Part shown: piece after piece, positions 47,095-58,440 of the stretch
Layout of the letters: the number at the start of each line of letters is the position of its first letter
How positions within the stretch are numbered: position 1 is the first letter of the stretch
Source of the DNA: Pohlia nutans
Lineage: Eukaryota; Streptophyta; Bryopsida; Bryales; Mniaceae
NCBI GenBank assembly: GCA_022496805.1
Contig: CM040088.1
Location: 43,179,436 to 43,243,435, forward strand
DNA: 64,000 nt
Direction of reading: 5' to 3'
The notes under the pieces: generated by a model
What the model was told of the DNA's origin: nothing
What the model saw: the letters and a program-made list of their open reading frames with translations, nothing else
Database searches by the model: none
Translations under genes and position numbers: made by a program

Positions 47095-47127
47095 ATGAAA
47101 TGGTAGTGAGACTAAAAGGGCCACTAC
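47095..47127 (+). terminator. 33-bp 3' motif shared by genes A and B
   Basis: Starts ATGAAATGGTAGTGAGAC and ends GGGCCACTAC, 30 bp after the gene B stop. It differs at one position from 14149-14181 after gene A. It may be part of the 3' UTR or an end signal. Its role is not known. Confidence 0.55.
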
Positions 47128-47585
47128 ACTTATATTTTTCAATTCGTGTTATTCTTATAAACATTGTCTATTGTACTCTTTGATCTCTTCACATTGTTAT
47201 GTTGACTATTGTTGTTTCATTACCTATGCTTAACCTCTGTGTAATTTTTTAGCCCTAAATCGAATTTGAGATTTGTACATGATGGATCCAATATCTAGAA
47301 TTACAAAACTTTAAAATATGGATCCACAAATACAGCCTAAACTCTGAATCATATTCCCACGGTCATAGGTATTTTTCTGAAAAAAAAAAAAAAAAACAGT
47401 AAAACACCTAGGCTCTCAGGCTCTCCGGCTCTCCGGCTCTCCGCTCTCAGGCTCACATACTAGTATTCCCGCAGTTGAGGTACCTCAAGCATCACCGGAG
47501 GTATGTGCAAAGAACTGAATGTTGCAAACGTCATACATGTTTCTGGTTTGTCAATCGATGAGAAACAAGATGTATTAACTTCCGT
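47128..47585. other. 3' flank of gene B
   Basis: AT-rich. It has an A17 run near 47380 and a CTCTCCGG-type repeat at 47410-47455. A possible exon end (CACCGGAG then GTATGTG near 47500) may belong to the CACTA-like gene. Otherwise empty. Confidence 0.45.
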
Positions 47586-48049
47586 TTGAAGTGAGGTACC
47601 AGGAAAAGAGGGCAAGCGGGAAGTCCGGGGACTCTAGCCACACAGGGGAAAGTGCTCCACCGGAGCCGGTGCTACTAATCAAAATAGAGAGCGAAGTGTA
47701 TTCAAAGAAGGACAAACAAGAGCCTTAGAAGAGGATGGGCGAGGCCGAGAAGCTCTTGGCGGACCAGGGACGTCGTCCAACGCGGCACGCAGCAGCAAAA
47801 GACAAGGTACATTTAATAGCTATAAAAGGAGTATTCATAAATATCTCTGCTGTGTATGATAGGGGCCTGTTATAAACTGTGGCATTTATATAACACGGGC
47901 TTGTCCGAAGAATACTAATTGTAACAGGGGCTAGTAATAAAATGTCAGATGTCACTTGGACGGGTCATAAATAATTGGAATGAGTATTACTGGGAGTAGT
48001 CGTAAAGGTTTTAATGTGACAGGGACTAGTCATTTTTTCTTGTAGTTGA

Positions 48050-48112
48050 ATTAACACTGTGTTAAAGTAACATTGTGTTACAGTAACAGTGTGTTACAGT
48101 AACACTGTGTTT
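48050..48112. repeat. four tandem 16-bp palindromic units
   Basis: Units of the type GTAACACTGTGTTACA repeat four times with small changes. Each unit is nearly self-complementary. Confidence 0.8.
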
Positions 48113-49252
48113 ATAAAGGACTTCGTGTATGAGTTGTGTAATCGTTAGTTGCCGAGGTGGTGCATACAGGAGGACGAAGAGAAGCACGAGGAGCGGGCAG
48201 CGAAGAGGGTGGCCAAACGGGCCGACAAAGGAAGCAGTCCATCGAAGAAGAAGAACGTGAGAGGCGGGGGGAAGTTCCCATCAGTAAGGGTGTCAGATTC
48301 TTTGCGTAGGAAGATCGTCGTTTTGAATGTTGTAGGCCTTCTATGTGACATCCGACCACTCCACGATAGGTGAGAGTGGGGTCCAGATCTACTGATCCAC
48401 TACGACATGGACTTGAATGTGAAAATCATGAAAAGGACTGACTGTGGCTCGTTCTTAAGCATGTTATGTAGTAGTTTTGATGTTGGGATATGGTCGCTCA
48501 TAGAACATAGTGTACTGGAGGTAGTAGCCAAGTTTTTGGCACGCGGGACACGGGTGAAGTGGAGTTTTTAGTGGGGACAAGAAACCAACGGGAGCACAAG
48601 AGATCTGCATCATGTGTTTAGCATGATACCTGTCCAATTAGCTGCGGCAGCTCGATGCCTTCAATTTGACTGCGATGCAACCGCAACGGCAAAGTCCCCC
48701 CCATCAAATGTCCTAAATTGTGCACGATGGGATCCGTTAGAGCCGAACGACGACTTTCTCAGCAGAATTATAGAGCCATTTGAAGCATTAGCCCGCAAAT
48801 TGTGTGACATGGAATATTGCACTCCATATTTGGTAAAGGACGTCGCTCTAGCTGCGATACCACGGATATTGGTAGGTACACGGCCGCTTGATTGCTTATA
48901 TCATAAACAAGTTAAAGTGTCTTAATTTATTCGTGCTTCCTAACAGTGATCCCTTTGAACCGTACACGCAGGAATCTGAAGCATTGCCGAAGGTGGTGGA
49001 GGCTACACCGGTAGCGTTGGCCACGGGGTCGAAGGTTACAATCATGGACTTCGACGAGGATATGAAGGCCACAGCTAACGTGGTAGCTCATGGCGTGATT
49101 GTGAGCCTTGCAGAAGGCATGCTACACAGCCGGATGATTGAGGAGGGGAATGTCTTGGTCACAATTTCGTCGATTGTACCGGGATCAGAAGCGGTGTTGC
49201 TATACAAGGGCAACAACAACGACGACCCGCCAATAGTGCGTTTGAGAGACGC

Positions 49253-51016
49253 TTTCGGATAGAGAGGAGCGCGCTTTGAGAATTCACGGGGAATTTGGCT
49301 GCGACTGAGAACAGATAGCTTGGGAGATTCGTTGATTCTTCAATTCTTCTGGTCTTCAAATCTTCAAATCTTCAAATCTCTTCCCAGTAGCCTATCCTGC
49401 AATGGCTCTAAATGGGTTTAAGGGTAAAGGTGGGGTAATAAGAAACCACAGGCCTCGGACGGGAAAAACGGGACGGCCAGACCACGAGCTGAAACCGTCC
49501 GAAAGATGGCTCCTAAATTTCAAACCCACGGTGACGAGCAAACGTGCCTCACCGGTGGGAACAACATAAACACGACCGTGTGGGTGATCAATCCCACTTC
49601 GCCGCAACAAAGTTTACAAAGCAAAAATTGAACTAGCCTCCAAAACCGGCTGGGAATAACAATGAAAGACAACGAGCCTCCAAAGCCGGCTAGGAATAAC
49701 AATCAAAGACAACGAGCCACAAGTCACAATACACAATTCTTCATGTCTTCTTGTCTTGAAGCCTTCAAATCTTCTTCTTTTAAAGTCTCAAAGTGTTTAA
49801 AAACACAAAGAAACCCTCAAGGCAATCTTCTATTGTGGCTGCAAACTTCAAATTGATGCTACAGATGGTTTGAGTCTCCAAAAGCTAAGTGTAATAGCTT
49901 TTCGGAAAGCTTAAACAACAAACTAACACTCCTCTAAATTTCATTCAAATCTAAATTACTGTCCAAAAGTTATAAGAGAGCAAAGTGGAAGCTTTAATTT
50001 TTCTTTCACAACCAACTTCCGCCTCTTTATATCTTCATAACTTTTGATGTATAGCATTTACATACAAGTGCAATAGCATTTTGAAAAGCTAATGCAAATT
50101 TCTACAATATGTATAATTTTTGAAGAAACCCTAAACTCTGTCCATAAGTTATGGCTAATCAAAGTTTCGGTCTCTTTATTTTTAGAGAGTTTCAACCTCT
50201 CAACTTCAACACACAAGAACTCCTTCAATAAAACTCCAAATAGATTGAGTGATAGCAATCTGAAAAGCTAATCCCATAACCTATCACTCCTGTAATTTTC
50301 AAAACAAATTACTGTAGTGACCAAAAGTTATGGTCCTCGTAGTCTTAGCTTGCTTCCTTTCAAAGGCAATCAACCTCCAAGCCTTCACACGTCCATAACT
50401 TCCTCCTCAGAACTCCAAATCACAAAAGTAATAACTTTTTGGAAAGCTATTACAATGATACATACACCCTCAAAATTGCACAGCAAGTTGATAAACACAA
50501 CAAAAATTCTAGCTGGTCGAAAACTCTGCCCTCTCAATGGACGGCCATGGGTTTCCTCAAAGTTCAAACTTTCATAACTTTTGCAATATAACTCCAAATT
50601 CAACTTAAAAGATCAATTTGGAAAGGTCTCATCACAAAGAACAATCTCTCAAAGTTTCAAATTAAACAAAGTCTTGCTCAATGAGCTACATCAAGTCGAA
50701 ATTCTGCCTCAAAAGCTCTCACTATTCACACACGCCCAAAAAACTCTCGACAATCCTCAAAACCCCAAGACCTCACTAGATCTCATCCAATCAAAGGCGG
50801 CGGTGGGGCACATATGCCCATGCTCCCCTTTGAAGCTTCAAAGATGGTACTTATTCTCCCCTTTCCTATTCACACCATTCAAACTACCTAATCCCTTGAT
50901 GATTTAATTAAAACGAAAACAAACTATATGTACTATTTTCATTTCGCTACTCCATTCATTGAAAATACAAAGTTTAGAGCATACATGTACACGATGGAAG
51001 CATTTCCATCATGACA
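49253..51016 (-). mobile_element. 1764-bp LTR-like element zeta, left copy
   Basis: It is the exact-length inverted counterpart of 60288-62051 and nearly identical to it. ACGC flanks it on both sides (49249-49252 and 51017-51020). Read on the minus strand it starts TGTCATGATGG and ends near CTATCCGAAA. It contains many CATAACTTTTG-type motifs and no long frame. A solo LTR of a larger retrotransposon is the simplest reading, but no internal part is present to prove it. Confidence 0.75.
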
Positions 51017-51069
51017 ACGCATTAAACTCCGTGAACATGTGGCCTCTTGAAGCACTCCAGGCAGCGTAA

Positions 51070-52219
51070 ACCGCATGAAGTAAGACTCTCACGACAAGAC
51101 GTTAAATATCTTGATGAGGAATAAAAGCCGCTAATGGTAGATAGTACATCTGTCTAAGGCTGATTAATGATTGGATTTGTATCGAGATACTCACCACTAT
51201 ATTTAAGTGAACTACATTACATTTCATAAACTCACTTCTATGTGTCTTCTATTGCCTCCTCTGTATTTGCAATGTCAACGTAGTACATCATTGCATAGAA
51301 AGATGTTTGTAGTGTGTTATCTCAGGTGCTACAGCCCATGACGCATGACTAGAGCGCGTTAGAAGTGCTTAGAATGACTTCCGAAACGTCACTGCAATGC
51401 ACGACTGACAGTACTGCGAATCTAACTTAATGAAGGCATAAACAACGCACACAAATTCCAGTAATGTGACTGTCAGTCACTGACCATATCACTCGAAGAA
51501 GTCATATACCGTAATACATATGAGCGGAAAGGTGACTACAGTTAGTCATATATTGTTGGCAGTGTTGCCAAACAGGTGAGTAAAGTTAGTCATGTACTGT
51601 ACGCACTGAAGCCAAAAGTGACTGTTGGACAACAAATATGACTACCACCGGTGACAAAAGTGGCAGTCACATTCCAGTTGTGATGCCAAAACACTTTAAA
51701 ATACGACTCAACATAGTCATATTCCACGTCAGCAAAAACAGGATTGGTATTCACATTCCACGTGGCATGTATTTCTTTGCCAAAATATCACTCGTCATAG
51801 TCACATTCCATGTGAGCCACAAATATGACTGGCAGTGACATTCCACGTGGCCTGCCACGTCGGCCAATATATGACTCGCCGTAGTCACATTCCAGGTCAG
51901 CAAAAAATATGACTGCACAGAGTCACATGCCACGTAGGATTTTCCTTTTTCTGCCCGGGCAGTCAAAGATTGTCACGGACTCCAAGGCCAGTTAAGCCGC
52001 GAGAGAATGCTGACGTGGACCTCAAATTCTGGCCTTGTATACGGTTTAGGACCGTATATATTCATATGACTGACTGTCCAAAGCGACTCAACGGTAATTA
52101 GTAGACCCAGTCACCCCGCGCGTAACATGGCCCAAAATTGCCGCAGTCACATTACCAGATTTTGGGACTCTGTGCGATCACAAACACCAGTCATAAAAGG
52201 CCCATTTTCGTGTAGAAGG
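51070..52219. repeat. CACTA-like 3' subterminal repeat region and terminus
   Basis: From about 51450, motifs such as GTCACATTCCACGTGGC and ATATGACT recur in both orientations, as in subterminal regions of CACTA elements. The region ends near 52219 with CCCATTTTCGTGTAG, the reverse of a CTACACGAAAA-type end. The final bases that would complete CACTA are not present (AAG follows). It fits as the 3' end of the gene at 47586-51069. Confidence 0.55.
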
Positions 52220-53375
52220 TTTTCCCTACTACGCTCAAACATATCAAGATGAGTCAATGGTACTGCTATGCAATCAATAGATATAGGTATCTTTACTCCT
52301 TTCAACGTATCAAGGTCAAGTTGAGCATTACGAAGGTTTATTATAGATTCATCTCTATCGCGCAATGTAGCAATTGCTTCAGGAACTGCATTTAGACCAT
52401 TGGAATGATAACTTTTGTGAACACCCTAGAATGATGAATTTGGCTTTGCAATATGGTCGCATTGTTTCTTGTACAGGATGTTAATATAAACTATCGCTTT
52501 ACAATGTCGTTGTTGTTGTGCAACACCTTCTTTGTTAGTCATAGTCATTCTCTTATGACGACCATAGAAGGGAGTGTTGTCCTTTGCTTTGTTCGGACAC
52601 TTCGATCCCTTGTTTATCCCTGTAGAAAGCACTGCTTCACATATGAGATTAGGTGGAGCAGCGATTCGTTGAGGAATTTTATTAGTACCATTGAAGCATT
52701 CGACTAGGTCATTAAAGATTTGTTGCTTCATATGAAGCAGCATTTCCATGATACCTCTTGAAGCTCCTGCATCATTGCATCTTTCATTGCCTTAAGATTC
52801 GACATGACTCTACTAATCTAAAACACACAACATACGCAATGTCTACAACATGTATAGCAAGGTATAGCCACCGTACGCATAGTAAACAACAAAACATCAC
52901 TTACAAGAATGTTGTTTCAGTTGTCTATAAAAGAAAACTGCATCATATCATGTATTAAAAAATAAACAAAAAATTATATCGTATGTACATATTAGTATAT
53001 TTACGCTTCTTTGGTTATAGCATCATGTACTTCTACAATATCTACCTCACGTACCATGTTCAGATCACGCTTAAGCTCATCCACTAATGAACATACATAT
53101 ATGGTATTGTCACCTACTATGGCCATCAACTCTTCAGCACTTGCCTTATGTATAGTATTATAAGGATTGTTAGTCACAATCACAACAACTTCATTGTTAC
53201 CAATCTGTAGATCCTCATCTGCAATATAAGATGCAGAATGATTAATCGTATTAGTAACATCCTCACTCAACTGCTTGATATGAGAGGTTAGAATATTATT
53301 ACTCTCTTTTGTACAATCGTTGATCAAAGTTAGAACATGTTCCAGGTCATCACTAGAGACTTTGATGCTACTCAT
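52220..53375 (-). pseudogene. decayed intronless ORFs with a short zinc-ribbon, possibly viral
   Basis: An ORF at 53001-53375 (124 codons, starting MSSIKVSSDDLEHVL) is intact and unrecognised. Next on the same strand, 52426-52790 encodes a helical stretch and then CEAVLSTGINKGSKC followed by FYGRHK. This resembles short C..C...C..H ribbons common in giant-virus and phage proteins, with one Cys lost. One base shift near 52752 and an in-frame TAG at 52426 separate it from a continuing frame. That frame is cut off by the CACTA end at about 52220. Composition is more AT-rich than neighbouring genes. Viral origin is only a suggestion. Confidence 0.35.
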
Positions 53376-53654
53376 AATCTGGTAACCCTTATTTCGTTAT
53401 AATGGGAATATATACAAAATTTGGTAATTCTATAGGCTACCATTTAGAAGGCATCTAGCGAGATTTATTACCAAATAATCAGACTATTATCGATATGGAA
53501 GAATATTCTCAAAATAAAAAGACAATATCACCAATTAAACAATGATCAAGCCAAGGTGTGTGATCCTGAAAGAAAACATTTTATTGATAGGTAAGTCCAA
53601 AAACAAAGTACTGGTGTAAATGTAGACCTCCAACACTGATGGACCTAGTACTAT
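53376..53654. other. 3' flank of gene C with polyadenylation signal
   Basis: AATAAA on the minus strand at 53580-53585, about 70 bp after the gene C stop. The remainder is AT-rich. Confidence 0.6.
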
Positions 53655-55290
53655 CTACACAGGACTACGTTGATGAGAGGAGGAATCCCCACCATGATCC
53701 TTGAGGGTAAATAGGACTTCCTCGCTACGACAGTATTTAGAAGATCTAGCCTCGACCCCCTCCACAAACGCGTCACCTCTATATCGCTTCAGAACACACC
53801 TTTGAAGCACACAATGAGTCACAGCCAATGACCGTGATGGCTGGAGGCGAGTGTCTGCCCCAGAAGACATAGTAACACGAGCGCCTGTAATTGGCAAAGT
53901 TCCATTTAGCTGGACTCGAGCTAAATCCGCACAGACATCAACCACGAGGTTCCGAAACAGATTGTTAGCTTCCACTGCTTGAGGGTTCAATGTCATCTGG
54001 GGCATCTGATCATCCGGGGTTCCCGTAACCGGCAAATGCTGAATGAGAGGACTGTCCACCACACCATCCTCGTCATTATCCATGTCCTCCTTGGTGTAAT
54101 CGACAGCCGACGCGTCGTCCGGAGCAGGGTAGATCAACCACCCCCGCCTCCTCTCCGAGAAAGTTCTCGAGTCCTCACTTGTGAAGGAGGGATCGGACAC
54201 CGTAGAGGGACCAATTTTAGGATTGGCATCCAAGGCAGATGAGGGAGTAAAAGGCAGCTGACGTCCAACAATAGCAACCTGAATAATATAAACACCAAAT
54301 CCACAAAGTGAGTCCATGACGGAAGAAATGGAAGTGGTGCAGTATAAAGACACACATTTACTCATGTCAATCGAGGGCAAATTCACCAAACCTTCCACAG
54401 ACTGTCATCATATTCAAGAATGACAGCATTGACAACTAATAAATATTAGAAACTTCAAGAAATATAAAAAAATACCAAAGATTAAAGTATCACGGCAATT
54501 TCTTCCCGCTGATGAGATCCATATTCCAGGAATAGGGAAGATGACGGCTCAAGAACTTATACAAGTCCGAGTCCTTGGATAGGTCATTATGCGAGGGTCT
54601 ACGGCAACGCATTGTGTCATGGAACCTCTCAGGACCATTTAAATGCACGGACAGAATCAACTCGCCTAACTTTTTGCATAAGTACAAATCCATGGATGCT
54701 TCCGGATGTGAATGATTCCAGGGATCAGGAAAAATAGTGTTTTTAGTAGGAACCACTACGCAACTCTCGGGATCGATGTCGACAATAAGCAAGTTACGGT
54801 CATTGAAATTGGCATCCCTCCTATGGTACAGACGGCGCCGCGGGTATTTTAGGAGGATGGGATCTTTCGTGCCGGGGTACATGGCCGTCTTGTAATTCTT
54901 CAAGAAGACATTACCGCACTCGTTGGAAGCCAAGACGACTTGAGGGGCGATCTTGGACTTAGTAAACAAGAAGGAGCATAGTCCGGCCACAACCTTCCGA
55001 TCCGCCGTACTCCAAACGTGGATGTGGGCGAAAAGAGATAAAAACCGCAGGAACCCGGTAAGGCCAGGACGACAGTAGACGACAGTGCCGGCAACTACAG
55101 TAGGGACAGTGGAGGAAAAAAAGGGAGGGAATTTGGAATCCGGGAAAGAAAGGAATTAAGCGGGTGCCTCAGACATTGGGACAGTGTGACATAGGACCCC
55201 GTTCAACTCCAACACCACATTCAACCACTTGGGCTTGGACCGCATTAGACTGGGCGAAATACGCGTTATGGGTTGCTCGGATTGTCTTGC
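53655..55290 (-). pseudogene. FCP1/SCP-like (NIF) phosphatase-domain gene C
   Basis: The first visible exon starts at 55290 after a CGCTGCAG acceptor. It reads WLNVVLELNGVLCHTVP, where FCP1/SCP phosphatases have DLDGTL or similar, so both catalytic Asp positions are changed (E and N). Further on come YCRPGLTGFLRFLS, HVWSTADRKVV and LLIVDIDPES...NTIFPDPW, which follow the fold in order. This exon runs to about 54490. A later exon (~54285 to 53655, after a TTATTCAG acceptor) encodes an acidic region and a C-terminal part I do not recognise. The junction between them is not resolved. An in-frame TAA lies at 55156-55158. A 21-bp palindrome is carried in frame at 53905-53925. Upstream exons were not found before copia gamma. 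Members of this family dephosphorylate RNA polymerase II CTD or related Ser/Thr substrates; this copy probably cannot. Confidence 0.6.
53905..53925. repeat. 21-bp palindrome inside the gene C coding exon
   Basis: Half-sites TTTAGCTGGA and TCGAGCTAAA around one base. On the coding strand it supplies seven in-frame codons (reads LARVQLN with flanks). Confidence 0.75.
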
Positions 55291-55461
55291 CTGCAGCGAG
55301 ACAACAAGTGACAATAACAGAGGGTATTAAAACAAGAGAGTGTTACCTTGCAAAATGATAAAGGATGCAAATGACTGTTAGTACTGATTGAGGACTGGAC
55401 CGCGACACCCACTCGCAACACAAGGTGGTCGATGGGGGATTTTGAAGCACTTCGACGGAAC
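55291..55461. other. gene C upstream intron or flank
   Basis: Non-coding on inspection. It ends at the GGAAC target duplication of copia gamma (55457-55461). Confidence 0.5.
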
Positions 55462-58246
55462 TATTGAAGGTAGAGAAGATTGCACAAGGCACACACACAA
55501 ACACAAGGAATGCGTAGAAAGAGATGATCTTTATTCAAAGGCCTTCCACCTTAAGTAGTGTACACTAGGAGGTCACCATGGACAAACCATATGGGATAAC
55601 TCATCACAAGGACACTCTAGAGATCAGCCCATGCCTAACCCCTCCTCCCACACACCATTATTTAGCACCCGTACGTCTTTGGCTTCTAGCAATACTACGT
55701 TGCATCAATTACCTCAATACTCCCACTTTGCGTAGAGCCAAAGCCTCTAAGTCCAAATGCTATTACTAATCGTTGGTGTCGGTCTCTACAAAGACCCTTT
55801 GTGAGCACATCCGCCACCATGTGCTCCGTTGGGCAATACTCCAAATGTATAACTCCCAATTCCAACTTCTCCCGAATGAAGTGGTATTGCACATCAATGT
55901 ACTTCGTGCGTGAATGATGTGTAGGGTTCTTTGCAAGTGAAATGCACCCTTGGTTGTCACACATAATCGTTGTAGCCTCACCTTGTGTGCAACCCACATC
56001 CACCATTAGTTGCCTCAACCAAATGGCCTCCTTCGTGGCATGGCTCGTAGCCATGTACTCGGCCTCCACCGTTGATGTCGCCGTGGTTTGTTGCCGCTTG
56101 CTATTCCACGACACCGCTCCCGATCCGACCTTGAACATGTAGCCCGTTGTCGATCTTCGATCGCTCGTGTCTCCCGCGTAGTCCGCGTCACAATAGCCGC
56201 TCAACACAATGTCTTTGCCTCCAAGACACAACTTCACATCGTTTGTGCCCCTCAAATAACGCATGATCCTCTTGACCGTCATCCAATGCATCGAGCCCGG
56301 TCTCGCCATGTGTTGACTCACCACGCTAATTAGATACGCAAGGTCGGGCCGTGTCGCAATCATCGCATACATCAACGACCCCACCGCTTGCTTGTATGGC
56401 ACCTCCGCCATCGATTTAGCCTCCATCGCATACTCCTCCTCCGAAAGCTTGACGAGCTTGGAGTTTGCATCCAATGGTGTTGCCACGGGCTTACAATCCT
56501 CCATCTCGAATCTCTTGAGCACGTCCATCACATACTTGCCTTGACTCATGGTGATAGTGCGTGTAGCCCTATCACGCACAAACTCAACACCAAGACAAAA
56601 GTGCAATTCTCCAAGATCACTCATCTCGTACTCTCTCTCAAGCATGCCTTTTAATGCATTCATTAAACTCATGAGGCTTGCAAGAATGATCAAATCATCA
56701 ACATATATGATCACAATCACCACATGTTGCCCCTCTTGCATGAAGTAGAGACTATGATCCGCAATGCTCCTAGTAAACCCGTGTGCAACCAAGAACATGT
56801 CAATCTTTTGGTACCACGCTCTTGGTGATTGTTTCAACCCATACAATGATTTTTGCAACTTACAAACAAGGTGCTTTTTACCTTGTTGCACAAAGCCCTC
56901 GGGTTGCACCATGTAGATGTCTTCCTCCAAATCGCCATTCAAAAATGCAGTCTTCACATCCATTTGATGCATCTCCAAGTCCATGGCCGCACCAATCGCA
57001 AGAATGCACCGAATGGTGGTGAACTTGGCCACGGGAGCAAACGTCTCGTGAAAGTCCACCCCGTGCACTTGCGCGAACCCCTTGGCTACTAATCTTGCCT
57101 TGTGACGCACAACAATACCCGAAACATCCCTCTTTGTCCGAAACACCCATTTGCAACCAATGGGGTTGCGATCCTTTGGAATGGGAGTTAATTGCCACGT
57201 ACCGTTAGCAATTAGAGAGTCGTACTCCTCTTGCATGGCGCGCTCCCACTTGACCGCATCCTCACCTTGCATGGCTTCTCGAATGGTCAATGGACCATCC
57301 GATAATGCCACATTCGCATGCTCGTCCTCCACTTGAGGGAAGATGTGGTTCTTCCACCATTCTCCAGGTGACTTGCGCGATCTCTCGGGGTACCGCCGCT
57401 CGCTTGAAGAAACTTGCTCCTCTTGCGTGCCTTTTGCGCCATTCTTGGCCTTTGAGCTTGAAGGCGCTTCAACAACCTCCGTGTCGCCAGCTTCGTCATC
57501 ACCGTCATCATCACCTACATCAACAACACTAGGAGACTTGGAGGGTGTGTCCACCAAAACGTCTCCACTACTCCCACTTGGACCAACCTCCAAAGGAGCC
57601 TCCATCGTAGACTCCTCACAAAATGTCACATCACGTGACCGAATGATCTTCCTCGTGTCCACCGACATGAGTCTATACGCCTTGGTACCTTCACAATACC
57701 CAAGAAACACACATTTCAAGGCCTTAGCCTCGAGTTTCGTCCTCCGTTCGTCGGGAACCTTCGCATATGCAATGCATCCGAAGATGCGCATGTGTGCAAC
57801 ACATGGTTGCCTCCCACTCCACGCTTGCTCCGGCGTCATGCCTTCAACCGCGCTTGTTGGACACCGATTGCGTGTGTATACCGCATTCACCACCGCTTCC
57901 GCCCAAAGGTCCAACTTCAAGTTTTGAGCGTGCAACATGCTCCTCGCCATCTCTACAATGGTGCGATTTGCGCGCTCCGCAACTCCATTTTGTTGAGGCG
58001 TGTACGGGGCCGAAGTTTGGCGTGCGATGCCTTCATTCTTCAAAAGCTCGTCAAAGGCCTTTCAAAGGTCTTCTACCTTAAGTAGTGTACACTAGGAGGT
58101 CACCATGGACAAACCATATGGGATAACTCATCACAAGGACACTCTAGAGATCAGCCCATGCCTAACCCCTCCTCCCACACACCATTATTTAGCACCCGTA
58201 CGTCTTTGGCTTCTAGCAATACTACGTTGCATCAATTACCACAATA
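55462..58246 (-). mobile_element. Ty1/copia element gamma with a large internal deletion
   Basis: A full 3' LTR lies at 55462-55719. The right end is a 5' LTR remnant (about 58060-58246) lacking its inner ~70 bp. GGAAC is duplicated at 55457-55461 and 58247-58251. Relative to beta about 2.68 kb is missing: Gag, protease, part of integrase, the leader and the primer-binding site. The joint near 58052-58060 shows TCAAAGG microhomology and a small filler. It cannot replicate by itself. Confidence 0.95.
55695..58055 (-). CDS. copia gamma: C-terminal integrase, reverse transcriptase, RNase H
   Basis: The frame is open from the deletion joint to the natural TAG at 55695-55697, just inside the LTR. 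It retains NGVAER of integrase, the whole reverse transcriptase (YVDD near 56710) and a complete RNase H ending IEVIDAT. It shows the full C-terminus that beta has lost by a nonsense change. A start codon of its own is doubtful. Nothing in it is broken apart from the missing N-terminal half. Confidence 0.88.
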   Translation of the reverse strand, partial: FDELLKNEGIARQTSAPYTPQQNGVAERANRTIVEMARSMLHAQNLKLDLWAEAVVNAVYTRNRCPTSAVEGMTPEQAWSGRQPCVAHMRIFGCIAYAKVPDERRTKLEAKALKCVFLGYCEGTKAYRLMSVDTRKIIRSRDVTFCEESTMEAPLEVGPSGSSGDVLVDTPSKSPSVVDVGDDDGDDEAGDTEVVEAPSSSKAKNGAKGTQEEQVSSSERRYPERSRKSPGEWWKNHIFPQVEDEHANVALSDGPLTIREAMQGEDAVKWERAMQEEYDSLIANGTWQLTPIPKDRNPIGCKWVFRTKRDVSGIVVRHKARLVAKGFAQVHGVDFHETFAPVAKFTTIRCILAIGAAMDLEMHQMDVKTAFLNGDLEEDIYMVQPEGFVQQGKKHLVCKLQKSLYGLKQSPRAWYQKIDMFLVAHGFTRSIADHSLYFMQEGQHVVIVIIYVDDLIILASLMSLMNALKGMLEREYEMSDLGELHFCLGVEFVRDRATRTITMSQGKYVMDVLKRFEMEDCKPVATPLDANSKLVKLSEEEYAMEAKSMAEVPYKQAVGSLMYAMIATRPDLAYLISVVSQHMARPGSMHWMTVKRIMRYLRGTNDVKLCLGGKDIVLSGYCDADYAGDTSDRRSTTGYMFKVGSGAVSWNSKRQQTTATSTVEAEYMATSHATKEAIWLRQLMVDVGCTQGEATTIMCDNQGCISLAKNPTHHSRTKYIDVQYHFIREKLELGVIHLEYCPTEHMVADVLTKGLCRDRHQRLVIAFGLRGFGSTQSGSIEVIDAT

Positions 58247-58251
58247 GGAAC

Positions 58252-58440
58252 AAGGTTTTCAAAGGGGTGGCCTGATAGAAAACGATGATGTTTAGCTCCT
58301 AGTCATGAGAACGACACGGAAGCACTCCAGACGAAAAGTGTTGTATACAAAAAGGTCTCCATTTTATTGAATGATGTGTCTCTAAGTACAATCTACAGAA
58401 TGAGTCGCAGCATCCAATAATTTGAAGACAACTCTACGAA
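58252..58440 (-). terminator. 3' UTR of gene D/E with AATAAA
   Basis: On the minus strand AATAAA lies at 58363-58368, about 75 bp after the stop at 58441. The same CAATAAAATG context is seen after gene C. Confidence 0.6.

Larger units (their letters stand above)
47586..51069 (+). pseudogene. Ptta/En/Spm (CACTA)-like transposase-associated gene, 5'-truncated
   Basis: Exon-like pieces lie at ~47586-47815 (ending GRRPTRHAAAKDK, with an in-frame TAG after KQEP), ~48162-48360 (Lys/Arg-rich) and ~48950-49252. The last reads VVAHGVIVS...VLVTIS...IVRLRDA, resembling the conserved C-terminal segment of plant Ptta/En/Spm proteins (KGTVIS...IGDALG..WP). A 1764-bp insertion follows GACGC at 49252. Skipping to 51021 continues the frame as LNSVNMWPLEALQAA to a TAA at 51067-51069, which restores the expected WP ending. 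The parts between exons were not resolved, and the first exons are missing. Confidence 0.6.

Noticed and set aside
53655..54285. Methyltransferase motif I in gene C (ITGARVTMSSGADTR)
   Set aside because: The spacing and neighbouring residues are too weak to separate it from chance.
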